64,000 nucleotides of DNA from Reticulitermes lucifugus (lineage: Eukaryota > Arthropoda > Insecta > Blattodea > Rhinotermitidae): positions 1-64,000 of the forward strand of contig JAKCWW010000458.1 in NCBI GenBank assembly GCA_026260175.1, given 5' to 3'. A program made the translations under genes and the position numbers. Below the pieces are notes generated by a model. The model saw nothing but the letters and a program-made list of their open reading frames with translations, ran no database searches and had not been told where the DNA came from. Positions 23,601-35,640 of the stretch are shown here, piece after piece (position 1 is the stretch's first letter; every line of letters starts with the position of its first letter).

Positions 23601-24065
23601 ATAGGATTTCCACATTTCAACAGCAATACACACGACAAAATGTAAGCCATCTATTGTTCACTCCCGTGTCATTTATGCCTCCTATATTACATAAGTGCTA
23701 CAATCAAATTTCCTCTTCAGCATATTAGTGTCTACTTCTGTAACAATGTACATTTTAGAGCCACAATGTCAAGTGCTGACTTGAGATCAACAGTTGTGAA
23801 AGAATAATGGCATGTACTTGTGCTCAGGGAATAGGGTACATGTTAGTCTAAGTGGTTTTCCTGTAGAAATAGAAATAGAATTATGTGCAGTCTTGAAATG
23901 TGCCATTTTTTCCTGGCGATGTAGACACATCCTCTCCAGCACAGGTCTCTTGTTACCCCTCAACCCCCTCTCTGCAAAACAAAAATCTGCGATTAGATTC
24001 ACATTAATTATTGCAAAATGTCTAGATAAAATATAGAACAACATTATATCTAAAACTCCTACAAA
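20635..24065. other. Intergenic, no gene seen
   Basis: No exon, RNA gene or repeat unit could be recognised with confidence. Open frames at 21444-21854 (136 codons) and 22012-22260 resemble no family known to me. A G-run occurs near 22287-22295. Confidence 0.45.
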
Positions 24066-24067
24066 AC

Positions 24068-24362
24068 AAAGTGGGGCGCCAGGATAGCATAATGAGTGTA
24101 GTGACTTGACTACGGGCTGAATGATCCAGGTTGAATTCCCAGCAGGGATAAGGGATTCAGCTCTTCTAAAAAATGTCCAAATTAGCTCTGCGGCTCACTG
24201 GACCTCCTATTCAACTGGTACTGGGAATTCTTTCCTGGGCACTAAAAGGGGCCTGGATGACAAACTGACCACCGTCCTCCATATATTGACAAGGTCAGAT
24301 ATGAGCAGGGCTACACTTAAATTCCCCCAGTATGCTTGGATGGCATGGCCTCACTTTACAAA
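24068..24362 (+). mobile_element. tRNA-derived SINE
   Basis: The tRNA-like head (A-box-like GGATAGCATAATGAGTGTAG) is followed by the B-box CAGGTTGAATTCCCAGCAGG. The body contains AGCTCTGCGGCTCACTGGAC, CCTATTCAACTGGTACTGGG and CCTGGGCACTAAAAGGGGCC, as in the copies at 1.8, 32.9 and 62.8 kb. Confidence 0.7.
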
Positions 24363-24371
24363 AAATTGAGA

Positions 24372-24450
24372 AGTGGTCACTTGGGCTTAAATCTCATGTC
24401 TGTCAAATGCTACACTGATATGCTAATCACTATGCCACTAGGGGCAGCTA
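24372..24450 (-). mobile_element. tRNA-like SINE head (minus orientation)
   Basis: On the minus strand an A-box-like GTGGCATAGTGATTAGCAT is followed by a B-box-like GAGATTTAAGCCC at the right distance for a tRNA-derived promoter. Only the head is recognisable. Confidence 0.4.
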
Positions 24451-24569
24451 CAGATGACTGACGTATCTGCACTTCTGTTCCCTGCATCTTCCAGTACAGG
24501 ACGTCATATAAAGCCCAGTGTCTAAGTTTGCTGTGAGCTGTTTTCTTGAATACACTCAGTTTTATAATG

Positions 24570-24705
24570 ATCCTATTTTCTTATTTGTGAATGGTATCTC
24601 CTTTTATCTCATTGTGTTATGTGGTGCTCACAGTCTCTGTGGGTACCACTGACATAACAGTGAGATAAAGGAGAAATAATTCACAAAGAAGAAAGCAAGA
24701 TAACT
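24570..24705. mobile_element. MITE-like hairpin
   Basis: Two arms of about 55 bp pair across a small loop at about 24635. Left-arm blocks are TTGTGAATGGTATCTCCTTT and TATCTCATTGTGTTATGT. Right-arm blocks are ACATAACAGTGAGATAAAGG and AGAAATAATTCACAA. Arms differ by several mismatches. No flanking duplication was recognised. Confidence 0.6.
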
Positions 24706-24828
24706 AGATAATCAGTCAGTACTTGACACAAGTTTGCCAGCCAATCAAGACATGAGCTCCATAATATTGCCTATACTGTTATATCAATGGGAATGTAAGT
24801 TGGTGTGCACTGTCAGTCAGCTGTAGTT

Positions 24829-24868
24829 TCCCTTGTGGTCTAGTGGTTAATGTTATTGAATTGGTGAA
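24829..24868 (+). repeat. tRNA-Glu-like 5' half (pseudo-tRNA or SINE head)
   Basis: TCCCTTGTGGTCTAGTGGTT matches the acceptor and D-arm start of eukaryotic tRNA-Glu. The anticodon and T arms do not follow, so this is a truncated pseudo-tRNA or the head of a SINE and not a tRNA gene. Confidence 0.4.
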
Positions 24869-25157
24869 AGTGATGTCTGATCAGAAAATATTTTAACTAC
24901 TATAGTCCTTTCATGTTAAATGGTTGATAGTTAAAAGCTTTAATACATCCCAGTTATATGTTCACTCATAAAGTGTGGCTCTGTTAAAGAATACGTGATT
25001 TAATGTGGAGGCACAGATAAAAAATTAAGTTTAAATATTGTAGAAAGAATTTAAAGGTGTATGTGGAGAATTATGCATTATTTTGAGTATAGGTTCTTTT
25101 GTGTAGGAAGAGTAAATTCCACGTTTTTGTGCTTGTGATTTTTTGTGTATGTTCAAG

Positions 25158-25275
25158 GGCAACTTGCTGCTTCTATCAGCAGCACTTAGTTATACTGAAG
25201 GTACAAGCTGTATCATCATAAGATGCAACTTGTACCTCGAACATAACAAGGTCCTGATGATGGCAGCAGTAACAC
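25158..25275. mobile_element. Short inverted-repeat element
   Basis: The central hairpin pairs GTTATACTGAAGGTACAAG with CTTGTACCTCGAACATAAC. Outside it, GCTGCTTCTATCAG on the left pairs imperfectly with CTGATGATGGCAGC on the right. The right end carries the recurrent CCTGATGATGG sequence. Confidence 0.55.
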
Positions 25276-26025
25276 TTTTCTATTAGTGTAAGTGTAAATT
25301 ATAGAGTTCTCAATTTTTTCCCAGGTTTGGGAGAACACTCAAGAGTCATGGATAGCTTGGCACTGGGGAGGATGTGTGCAGCGTCTGTGGACATAGACCA
25401 TTCTTCCACCAACCCCCACAAGTTTAGTTAAAGAGAGGACACCAATGAGAGTGCGCTCAGGGACTTCCAATTCCTACAGCAACACAAAATCTTTTCCGAT
25501 TCACACAGGCATTAATATGAAGTGGGCAATATTTTTGTCCAATTTTAAGCAAAATTGTGACAAAAATTCTGTTACAGATTTACTAAAATGCCTTAGTTCT
25601 CAAGCTGTTACATAAGACCATACATGCATGGTGAAGTCAACAGTTGCATTTTTGCAGCCTTTTACAGTCAACTCACCAACAATGAATGGTATCACATTCT
25701 GAACATGCCCATGTTAGCACCTGACATGATATGCACATCCAGTATACTACAGTGCAATAACAGGGCCATATGGTGAAACTTGTAGGTTCTCCAGCCTGTC
25801 CACAGTTAATGTCCTCCCTCTCTATGATACAGAGAATGATGAGGGACCATCTGCACTGTTCAGCCATGCTCAGTACATGACCTAATGCTTCATGAACTGT
25901 ACCAGTGATTTTATCACCCAAGTCTCTCTAACACTGTGCACAAACAATATAAAATTCTAAATTACTATCCACTAGGCAACACAACTCATTACAATTAAAA
26001 CTAATACAATGTCTGCTGTTTAAAA

Positions 26026-26168
26026 CTGTATGGATCATGCATACAAACATCTATTCCGATCACGTATAGAGATCTCGTCCTGGTGGAGCGTATGCAGTGT
26101 ATCATGTATACTTCACCACTCGAACTGACACAGGATACGACAGATGTTTGTATGCATGATCCATACAG
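26026..26168. mobile_element. 143-bp palindromic MITE with perfect 27-bp termini
   Basis: The first 27 bases, beginning CTGTATGGATCATGCATA, are exactly the inverse of the last 27. Perfect termini in an otherwise decayed neighbourhood suggest a recent insertion or selection. Weaker palindromic similarity continues a little outside (TGTTTAAAA on the left, TATAAACTGC on the right). The interior encodes nothing. Confidence 0.7.
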
Positions 26169-26974
26169 CTATAAACTGCAATACCTGCAATGGCTTATTT
26201 TTAATACTTTTAATACTATTAATAATACAACACTGTAAATTTATGGTTAATAATTTTATGTACTTTAGAATTTTAATGTTTAATATTTATTCATTTCTGT
26301 AAAGGCGACATAATAACTAGATTGGTGTGTTGCATCCATATGCCTTTGTATTGAACGGCCCCCTGATGATGGCACCTTGGAGCTGAAATATGTAGGGGTT
26401 TTTATAGAAGCTTACTGATGTATTTTATCCAGTACATGAGTTGGTTGATGTAATAATAACCTATTACTGTCCTTATCCAGAGCAGCTGACATACATCAAC
26501 ACCGTTTTCTGTAATTTAACAACGTAATTGTTCCTACGTCTTTACTATTTCTCAAGCCTTGGGCAACGGAAAGGCCTACACGCACAGATCGTACATGCGT
26601 GCAGACAAAACAGTAATTACCTGCTTACTTGTAATATCGTATTTCGCATTTAAACACACTTTTTAAACCTTCCTTCTGCCACTGTAAATAACAAATAACT
26701 TACATTAAACGTCCGTTAAAACTTTCATCCACCAGCTTCCAAAATGGCGCCCACGTACAATTTTCATCTACGTATATTCTTATTGGTTGGAAACACATAC
26801 GATTACGTAACAAATTAAATATTGCTGGAAATGTTTGACGTTCTTCTTCCAGCATTAGTCATTATCTACCTACTTGTAACAGTGTATTTCACATTTCAAC
26901 ACTTTTTATAACATACTTCTTTCTGTCAGGATAAATAACAACGAACTTCGAAATTTTTTATTTCAGGCTTCCGC

Positions 26975-27100
26975 CGCGATGTTGATGAGATCTGCGCTCT
27001 TCTGGGATATTACGCGGAGTCGTGTCGTAATTGTTTACCGACGTTTCGGGACTACGTATCGGTCCCATCTTCACGGGCCAAGAGTCCGAGTAGGAAGTCA
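26975..27100. mobile_element. Dispersed element with hairpin motif, copy 2
   Basis: Nearly identical over its length to 16672-16800 and better preserved. On the minus strand it reads GTGAAGATGGGAC, a 9-base loop, GTCCCGAAACGTCGGTAA, giving a perfect GGGAC/GTCCC stem. The + strand frame it contains (SALFWDIT...VVIVYRRFGTTYR) is a by-product of this repeat and not a gene. Confidence 0.65.
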
Positions 27101-27489
27101 AACGTCCACTACAGCTTCCATCCATTACCTTCCAAAATGGCACCCATGTAAAATTTTCACGTAAGTTCTTATTGGTTGAAGACATGGATACGATTAGGTA
27201 AAGCATTGACGTTCCTCTCCCCGCAGTTAGCCACAGACAACAGCGCACTCTAGAGATGAAAGGTATGTGGAGGTTACATGGCGTAGATTTAGAACCCATG
27301 CTCTCTGCCACGGGCTCTAAATCACTCCAGGAAGCGGAGTGGTTTCTGAGAGGCTAATAATGTAACCAAGAAATTCCCCACATTTTATGATACCCAAAGG
27401 TTGACGTATACGTTCTTCTGAGATATGACGCTGCGTCCTACCCAGTACAGCGGAGGCCTCAGCTACAATACTGTTAAAATTCTAAAACC

Positions 27490-27790
27490 TCGCAACACGA
27501 AAGCGTATGATCATGTTCACAAGGCCGGCCATTGATACCTATAATGTACAGATTAATCCATTCCACGCACTCATTTTATTTCCGTGAAATCTATTTTAAT
27601 AGTAACTTCCAATCTATGCCTACGTCTTGCAAGTGGTCTCTAGCATTCGGATTTTCCCGCCAAAGCCCTCGATGCATTTTCAACCCCCTGTAACTTTCAC
27701 GTGTCTCGTTCATCTATCTCCTTAATTCTGTCATCTTAACCATATTTTGTGGTGCATACAAATCATGATGCTCCTCACTACATAATACGT
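27490..27790 (-). pseudogene. LINE ORF2 C-terminal fragment
   Basis: Conceptual translation of the minus strand, across frame breaks, gives HHDLYAPQNMVKM, ASRALAGKSEC.RPLARR and IKIDFTEIK, ending YQWPAL. This follows the order of blocks in the C-terminal region of an abundant insect non-LTR retrotransposon family (LY-x-P-x-I, V-G-K-x-x-G-x-R-P-x-G-R, DW-x-x-L-A-x-x-R-x-x-W-R-A-L). It contains stops and frameshifts and is inactive. Confidence 0.55.
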
Positions 27791-29940
27791 AAGACTTTGC
27801 CTATTATTATACAGTGACCACACGTGGTACAGTTTATTGTTGGGGTACTCACCAAATTCTGGAAAAGCTCAACTGCAGCTCCTGAAGATGTGGGTGGTAC
27901 ATTCCTCTGATAATCACAAATTATAAGATGCCATATCCCAGTACACCATAATATGAATGCACAGATATGTACATGTCAGATCATATCATACACATTTCAC
28001 ACAGAAGCAAACAGCAGCAGGTTCCTAGGGATAAGGTGTGGAAGTACTAGTCATAGACAGGCTTTATTGCTATGGTTCATTATTACAACACCTTTGTTGT
28101 TCCAGAAAGAAATGCCTGATATTCTAAAAAATTAACAGTTTCAATGGTTTTAATAAATCAGCGGTACAACAAAATGATCATCTGGACCTGTTAGTCAAGA
28201 TTTTAGCCTATCACTTTACCTCAAAAAAGATGTTAATTTATACGACGACAAATAATTCCAGAACAGAAAACAATGTCTCTATACACCACACTTTATAGAA
28301 ATATCATTTCTATATTATTTATTTACTTAAGCACTTGCCATTGGAGACATTAACTGAAAAGAATTTGCGAAAATAGTCATGGTCTAATTCCAGGTACCAT
28401 CCTGGCATTTACTAGCGAGAAACTGGGAAATTCAAAAATGTCTCAGGCAAGGTTCCCTATATCTGGCTAAACATCTGAACCTCTGACTTCAAAAAATTCA
28501 AAGCGGAAGTGCTCGTACTTGAATGTCATTTTTCTATCAGTGCATCAAGAAAACACAAACACATTTCAATACTAGAGCTTGGAATCATATTTACCGATAG
28601 GCATTTTCACATTTTGGTCAAGACAGGCACCTTCAATAATGAACACACAGTACCAGGAAACAGAAATGGAATGGCAAAACTGAATAAATAAGCATATTCA
28701 TTGTCACACTTTGAATTTTTTAATAAGCAAAGTAAGATTGAAGTATTCCCACATATTTTCGACACTATACAGAATTCACACACATTTCATTTATACTAGT
28801 ATACAGGCTACTGAACAGATAACCACACTTTTTTCTGAATTATACCCAAATTTTCTGGATGTGTGTGTGTGTTGCTGACATAGACGCATCCAGAATTTTT
28901 TTTTGGTGGGGGCTGACTCTGAGGCTACATATAATTTATGTTTGACTTTAAAAACTATTTTATGAAAATCATGTAAAAATCTCTGAGCTGACATCTAGTT
29001 AGGTTACATGTAAAATTAAAACTGAAAAAGAAAAAAAATATATACATATTCGTCAGTTTAACATTTTTCATTATACCAAATGTACTAGTCATCAGCCAAT
29101 TTCAGTGGCTGATTTAGGCTGAAGTGTGTATCATGTAAAACCTTTGATATTATCGTGTCTACAAAATCTGTGCTTTTAGAATTACACTCTGTGGGGGGCT
29201 GCAGCCCAGCAGCCTCATTGGGTGCGCCAATGCTTGCTGACACACACACACACACATATTCTAGTAGTATAGGAGAATCAAAACAAAGCACTCATGTACT
29301 CTGTGTACTTCAGCAATACTGCTCTACCATACATATCAAAGCTCAGTGCCAACATGAGCAAATTTATATAGTGAGCATTTCAAAGCTCCACAAATAGCAT
29401 GCGCCCTCCTTGACACTGCTACCAATATAATACAATACTTTAATTTTGGTATCGTGGATGATGCATATGTACTGGAGCAGGCAGGAAGACATATGTATTG
29501 TTTGCAAGCATACACTGAGGTAAGAAATGAACACATCTTTTGTCTTTATGTACTCAATCTCATAATCCACTGTGATTATAATACAGCTAACCTCAACTTG
29601 ATCACCAAGACAGAGTATACACACACTTCCCATGAATCCACATACATGTCCAGACACAAAAAAGTTATTTCAAATTGAAGGATGTTAGTGTCACGCAGTA
29701 GAACACACATTTAATGTAGCTTTGGGAGGATAGTTTAAAATTTAAATGAAGGAAATTTAACAAGATTGACTTTTGATTACTGTTCCCAAGCCTTAAATGA
29801 GGGAACATTACACACAATTCTGTCATGTATAAATAAGCTGATTAGCCACAGCCTAAACTACAGAAAAGTACATCTGTTTAATAATTCACCTCATTTTCAT
29901 CACATAGAAGTATCTAGTAACCACTATTTACAATTTATTT
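27791..29940. other. Intergenic, no gene seen
   Basis: No conserved exon was found. Short GT/CA microsatellites occur at 28859-28873 and 29238-29255. Confidence 0.45.
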
Positions 29941-29944
29941 CTTA

Positions 29945-30270
29945 CTACTAGTATCGGCAGGGAAACTGCCATCTTTAGTTGATTACATTAACTTAAGAAC
30001 TCAAACTTACAGTTACAATGCAATGTTTGCAGTACCCGCAATTGTAAATTGATGAACTGTAGTGAATTGGAGCAGATGGAACCCACACTTCAATGCATTT
30101 TGAGTATTATCTGCAAGTGAGTATACCATCTGCTACAGTTCACTACAACCCATCAATACACTATGCCTAATAGAGTTAACAAACATTGCACTGTAATAGT
30201 AATTTTTAGGATTTCAATTCATATTATTGCCTACAGATGGCAGTTTCCTGCTAAAATCAGTAGCTAAAGT
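29945..30270. mobile_element. Inverted-repeat element (about 320 bp)
   Basis: Left-arm blocks are CAGGGAAACTGCCATCT, TTACAATGCAATGTTTGCAG, AATTGATGAACTGTAGTGAA and GGAGCAGATGG. They reappear inverted on the right as CCATCTGCTACAGTTCAC, CCCATCAATACA, AACATTGCACTGTAAT and AGATGGCAGTTTCCTG. The loop is about 40 bp. The ends carry GATGGCAG next to its own hairpin partner, similar to the recurrent module seen elsewhere. Confidence 0.65.
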
Positions 30271-30884
30271 TAAGCAGTATAACACTTTGCACCAGACAGT
30301 TGTTGCATGTAACAAAAACATGCAGTAACTTATGAGACTTATTATGTTGTAAAAGTACACTTTTTCTGTTTTAACTTTTGTAGGGTGGTAGGATGTGATC
30401 TCATTTACATCTGGTGCAACAGCTTGACAAATTGATCAAAGTTCCTTCTGATACAAGGGTCCAATAATGATACAGAAGAGACTAGTGGGTAACTGAGGGA
30501 GAGAATGGGTCAAAAGCTAAATGAATTCCTTTATTGTGCCATGGTAATTATGATCCCCAACAGATGCCAATATTAGTATGATTACTTTATGTGAAAATTC
30601 ATCTTCATTAACTAACGTATATACAAGCAAATACTGAACATTTTAAACACACCTGAAATCCACCTGTATCCAGTCATGATTAGTATTATTCAAGTCCACG
30701 AACACCATTACCTTCCAGCTGCAACCACACTACAAATGGCTACAGTACAGCATCAATACAGGCAGCAGGAAAATAAAACTCACGAGGTCTACATACTGGC
30801 GAGATTAAACACATATGAACTGCCACACACTCGTACAAAAACATAACACATTTCAGATCACAACAGTGGGTTAATCATAACCAG

Positions 30885-31430
30885 TGCTTTCCTTCTTCAA
30901 CAGTCCTGGACCTCAATGTGTCATAAATATAAATTTTAAATTTACTGACAATACCAAACAAGGAGCAGTTTTCCTTCAGAACAGTTAATCTGCTAGTAAA
31001 AAAAAAAAAAAAAAAATTGTCACCTCTCATGAAACATGAAGGTGTTTTACTGTGTTCACCAACAGCCTGAAACTGGTCTCCTGGGTAACACAGGTCCAGG
31101 CTATACCCCCAAACCATATTTCTTCAAGATACATTTTAATATCCTCCCATTTAAGCCTACATCTTCCAAGAGGTTTCTACCATTCACGGTTTCCAACCAA
31201 AACGTTTCATGCATCTCTCATCTTAACAGCCATGTTACATTTTATCCTCTTGATTTGGTCACTATAAAATAATCTGGTCAAGAGTATCAATTATGAAAAT
31301 ACACATTATGTAATTTCCTCACTCTCCTCTTGCTTCATATCTTTTAGGTCCAAATATTCTGTAGCACTTTGTTCTAAAACATCCTCAGTTTATATTCTTC
31401 CCCTAGGATGACGCACGAAGATTCAAACCC
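30885..31430 (-). pseudogene. LINE ORF2 C-terminal fragment
   Basis: The minus strand, read across several frame breaks, gives in order LQNIW, RKLHNVYFHN, DQIKRIKCNMAVKMRDA, NVLVGNREW.KPLGR, KWEDIKMYLEEIWFGGIAW and LLVNTVKHLHVS. This block order matches the C-terminal tail of the same insect non-LTR family as the fragment at 27.5 kb but covers more of it. The interruptions make it a pseudogene. Confidence 0.65.
30998..31016 (+). repeat. A-run
   Basis: Nineteen consecutive A residues on the + strand lie inside the minus-strand LINE fragment. On that strand the run is T, so it is not the element's poly(A) tail. Confidence 0.9.
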
Positions 31431-31499
31431 ACGATACATACGACAGGAAATAAATCAAAGGACTATTAATGTCAAATGCTAAAGTCATCAATCTGCTTA

Positions 31500-32870
31500 A
31501 CACTTCACTGCATAATTTCTTAGCTTTAAGTCACTTTTAGCACAAACACTATATATAAAAATTGTGTTGTATAACAGGAGAATACAGTGCAGTGTACTGT
31601 TAACTGATAACAGAAAGTAAGCCCTGGTTATTTAGCCACTGGTATTGAAACACAAAACTTACACATTATCTTACTCTACTTTAGCCTTAGGAATCCTCAG
31701 ATGTAAATGCAAACGTTCAAAGTAAAGTTTCGCAGCACAAATAATTGTAAATCAAAATTAAATATAAAGAGTATCAAAGACAGTTCCCTACGATCTTAAA
31801 AGATAAAATAAATTACAACCCACATACATAAAACTACATCAGAATACAAGCTGAGCTCCTCTATGACCTACACAACATTGGATTTGCATTGCATGTGCAC
31901 AGTAAACGTTTTCACACAGAAAGTCTAGTAGGAACTTGTTGGCTAGGGGGCATACAAGTGTATGTTAAACAGCACAATAAAGCTGCCAATTTCAGCACTA
32001 TACAAAGTACACAAACATGGGAAGAAAGTCATTATGCTCCCAACTATGAGGAGGCAAAACTCATTTCATCTGACTTGGATTCCAAGATGCATGATGTAAA
32101 AACTGTATACATATTCATACATTCATTCAGAAGCTACATTATAAAAGTTCACGAGTCCACTCACAATGAATGCACATGCTAATACATACATACATGCATG
32201 CGCACACACACACACTTCCAAATTAATAATCTAACTTATGCTTAACATTATTAAGGTGTAGGATGAGGTCAAGACTGTGCAGAGTTCTCTGCACTAACCC
32301 ATGATATAAACTCAAAACTAGAAGACAGAGACGCAACTTTCACCTCAAGATACTTCATTCACTAGCAGGATCTAAGTTCAGAGTCTAACACGGGAACCCA
32401 AGGAAGACTGTAACAGAAAAATAACTTTAGATCTGATGTTTTCAGTGTATAAAGATCTCCAACTTTGCTGAAGTTGCTCTCTCACCACGGTAAAAACATC
32501 CCTAATGGACAGTTCTATGGAAATGGTGCAAATCATACTAAAATACTGAAAGGTACATAATAAATACTTGAAATAAAATAAACAAACCTCATAAAATTCA
32601 AATAAACATACTTATCCAAATAAGGAATGTCTTGAATGAAATCCTAACTAAAAGGATAAGGATATGCAGCAAATATAAAAATAAAATAAATAACTGTAAT
32701 ACACTAAAATCAGGGTGCCGACAGAAACAGAAACACATATACACAAATTAATATTTTTTTCTCACAACATTCAGTGAGACACAAATTACTTCTGTAAACG
32801 TAGTTGTGCCTGCGCTTAACTTCGCAACATGCCATGAACACATGAACGAATGCATGCTCTGTACATTCTT
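31500..32870. other. Intergenic, no gene seen
   Basis: AT-rich with no recognisable exon. A 97-codon frame at 31889-32182 resembles no known protein. A CA repeat lies near 32203-32213. Confidence 0.45.
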
Positions 32871-32871
32871 A

Positions 32872-33085
32872 ATGTTCAGCATTGCAGGGCATCATGCCTG
32901 AGGCCACCTTACCCTTAGCACGTGTTCCCTGCACCAATGGTACAGGGGTTCGGTGGACCCCACAGCCAATCTGAACTTTGTGGGGAAGAGAAAAATATCT
33001 TCCCCATGCCAGGAATTGAACCACGATTCCTGTGATCCAGTCTGTAGCCACGTCACTATACTGAGCAGTCGTGGCTCTTATCTTG
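32872..33085 (-). mobile_element. tRNA-derived SINE (minus orientation)
   Basis: On the minus strand the head reads GCTCAGTATAGTGACGTGGC and then the B-box TCGTGGTTCAATTCCTGGC. The family body follows: TTGGCTGTGGGGTCCACCGA, CATTGGTGCAGGGAACACG and GGTAAGGTGGCC. Internal spacing matches the copy at 62.8 kb. Confidence 0.7.
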
Positions 33086-35220
33086 ACACATTCCTTACCC
33101 CTTTTCCCTGTTTTCCATGAGTAAATGAGAGCTACAGTATAAATTGTAAAACTGCATGACTTACAATAAAAATATGTCTAAATTATCAACAAAAAACAGA
33201 AGTATTTTATGTTATTAAATTCTAAGACACAGTATCAAGAAAATTAATCACTGACAGATGAGAACTGTGGTTAATTAACATACAGCTGCACTATTCGAAC
33301 AGGGAAATAAACTGCAGATCACTACATAGTTCAAGCCACATGTGCAATTTTTGGCTGAGGTCCTTGGTTGAATACCCTATTTTTTAGAGTTCATTATATT
33401 TTCACACACAGCCTGACTAAAACTTTCACTGGCATCTTATAAAATTAAGCTAATCAGAAAAAGTTTCAATTATAAATGGGGAATGTTACATTCAGGATGC
33501 CCTGCATCAATTACAGAGTCCAAGGGAGACAAGTTAAATCAGCTACGTAATCTGATGATGTTCATGTTATAAAAGTTCCAATGTTTTCTCCACATATTTG
33601 CACCAGTATCCGCCAAACCTTTACAAACTTGAGACTCCCAGCAACTAATACACACAGCAAAGATACAGGTTACTATTCCACTTTGTGAAGACATTCTGGC
33701 AGTAAACATTCCTTCAAACAACCAAAATCAGACATCAAAAATCTCAAATTTCAAGTCAGTTTAAGTATCAGATAACACTACTTACGCTATTATCTCATAG
33801 CAAAATGTCAATATTAGGTACAAAACTTCATACCTGAATAATATTTCAAATATTTAGTTCACTAATCTGAAGTAACCAATCTCAAACTCAATTCTGTTAA
33901 GAAAATTAAATTAAGCAGTGTGTGAAAACTCCTGTTAGTCCTGAGCTGCTAACACCACAGCTTGTAAAATCATTTCAGAATCACCAATATATTCACATAT
34001 CCACCTCCAACAGGAAGGCAGATCTGTAATATTTCAATATAACAGGGTGTCTCTTTTGCTGCATCCCTGAGCATGCCAGCTTTACTGCACAGAAAGCCCA
34101 CATCTGCCAGGACATCCTGTGACAGCTGTGGTGGTCTGGGACAAGATAAAATAACCCTGTTATTTTATTCTAAAACAAATACACACAAGTCAAATCACCT
34201 GAAACTCAGTACAATGAAACAAAATGACAGTTAAAACAACTTCTACAGTACTGCAGTGCCCTAGCCACTTTGATATCCCTCAATATTAATGTAATAGCTT
34301 TGTACTATAAAACAAATTAAGTACAGACATTTTGTTTCCCACTTTAATTAAATACTGAAACCTGTCTGCGTGCAACTTCGGAAGTAGGACTAACATCTAT
34401 ATCAGATGTTGAACCGCAGGCACAACAGCCTGCAGTCCCACTGATGGGAAAGTAGTCCATGAAACTTATTACAAGTGGTCCCAAGCCTTGACAGTACTTA
34501 GTTCAAAATGTATGAACACAAATATATACAAGATGTCATTAGACCAACCTTTCGTATCATGGCATTTGGTACAACAGCAATAAATATAAAGGCCATGTTG
34601 GAGAAGTTTACAAATGGTCCCTGTCTCATCAAGTGTGATAAACCATCACCTCCAGATGTTTCACAGTTGCTGGATTTCATATAATTTATTAACTTCATGA
34701 GTAATAAACAAACATATCTTACCAACAAAATTCAGTAATTTACAACCTACAAGTATGTAAGATTTGATTAATGGTTTTACTCAGAGTATCAAATAATACA
34801 TAACTTCAGGCCTCATTATCTCAATGTTGTAAGAAAGAAATACAATTACACTATTGTCAATTCCAAGAGCAGTCAAACTGAATGTACTTACACATGAACA
34901 GTTACAAGAGGAAGGAAAAAATAGCATTCTGAAAAGTAAGTCTTGAATTAATTCTGAATATGACATGCCACAGGCTGGAGAACACCAGTCCCAACTAAAG
35001 AGAATTCTGCACATTCATTCCTCTCCATTTAAACTGAAATATCAGTTAACATCCACTAGGTGAACAGTCCATCACAGTTCTGTACATAGAAGATGCCACT
35101 GTTGGGAAGAATGAACTACACTGTTTGTATATTTTATTTAACAATGGTGTATCAACTGCTGAGGTTTTGTAGCATTAAAGAATAATCATGATGTACATTC
35201 AGAAGATTGCTCGAAATACC
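33086..35220. other. Intergenic, no gene seen
   Basis: No conserved exon or repeat was recognised. A small hairpin (CAGGCACAACAGCCTG) occurs near 34420-34435. Confidence 0.45.
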
Positions 35221-35224
35221 ACTG

Positions 35225-35640
35225 ACAGCAAAAAAGAACGAATGCATCAGCGATTAATCAAATTAAGCCCAAGCACTTGACCAAACCTTTAGCCATAATA
35301 AGCAAACTGAAATATTTCGGTCACATAAGGCGCACATCAGACTCCATGGAGAAAGATCTGGTGTTAGGACTGACAGACGGCTATAGAAAAGGAAGGCAGT
35401 GCACAACATGGACAGACAAAATACGAGGAGCCCTAATGATGAACTGGCATGACATCTTAACTGCCAAGCAAAGAGAATGCAATGGAGGGACTTGATTTAC
35501 ATGGCCACGGAAAACAGGAAATGACAAAACGAATGGAGGGTTAGCAAGACCCAGTACTACTTGCTAAGAAAATCCAATAAGATCACCAGGGGTCGCTTGC
35601 GACCTGAAGGAACTATTACTACTACTATTATATCGGGACT
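35225..35640 (+). pseudogene. Non-LTR retrotransposon ORF2 C-terminus plus 3' tail
   Basis: The + strand reads AIISKLKYFGHIRR, SMEKDLVLGLTDGYRKGRQC, TTWTDKIRGALM and then, after a frame change, QWRDLIYMATENRK. This is the C-terminal signature of an RTE/CR1-like LINE ORF2 (LKYFGHI-x-R, L-E-K-x(n)-G-x-R-x-R-G-R, T-x-W-x-D-x-I, W-R-x-L). It ends in a short tail and an (ACT/ATT)n stretch near 35616-35632, as such elements often do. It lacks the reverse transcriptase and is dead. Confidence 0.65.

Noticed and set aside
24829-24900. A tRNA-Glu gene
   Set aside because: Only the first 20 or so bases match; the anticodon arm, T arm and 3' acceptor strand are missing.
26979-27164. Small protein beginning MLMRSALFWDIT
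   Set aside because: The frame is produced by a dispersed repeat also present at 16672-16800, where the related frame is altered. It reads through the hairpin module.
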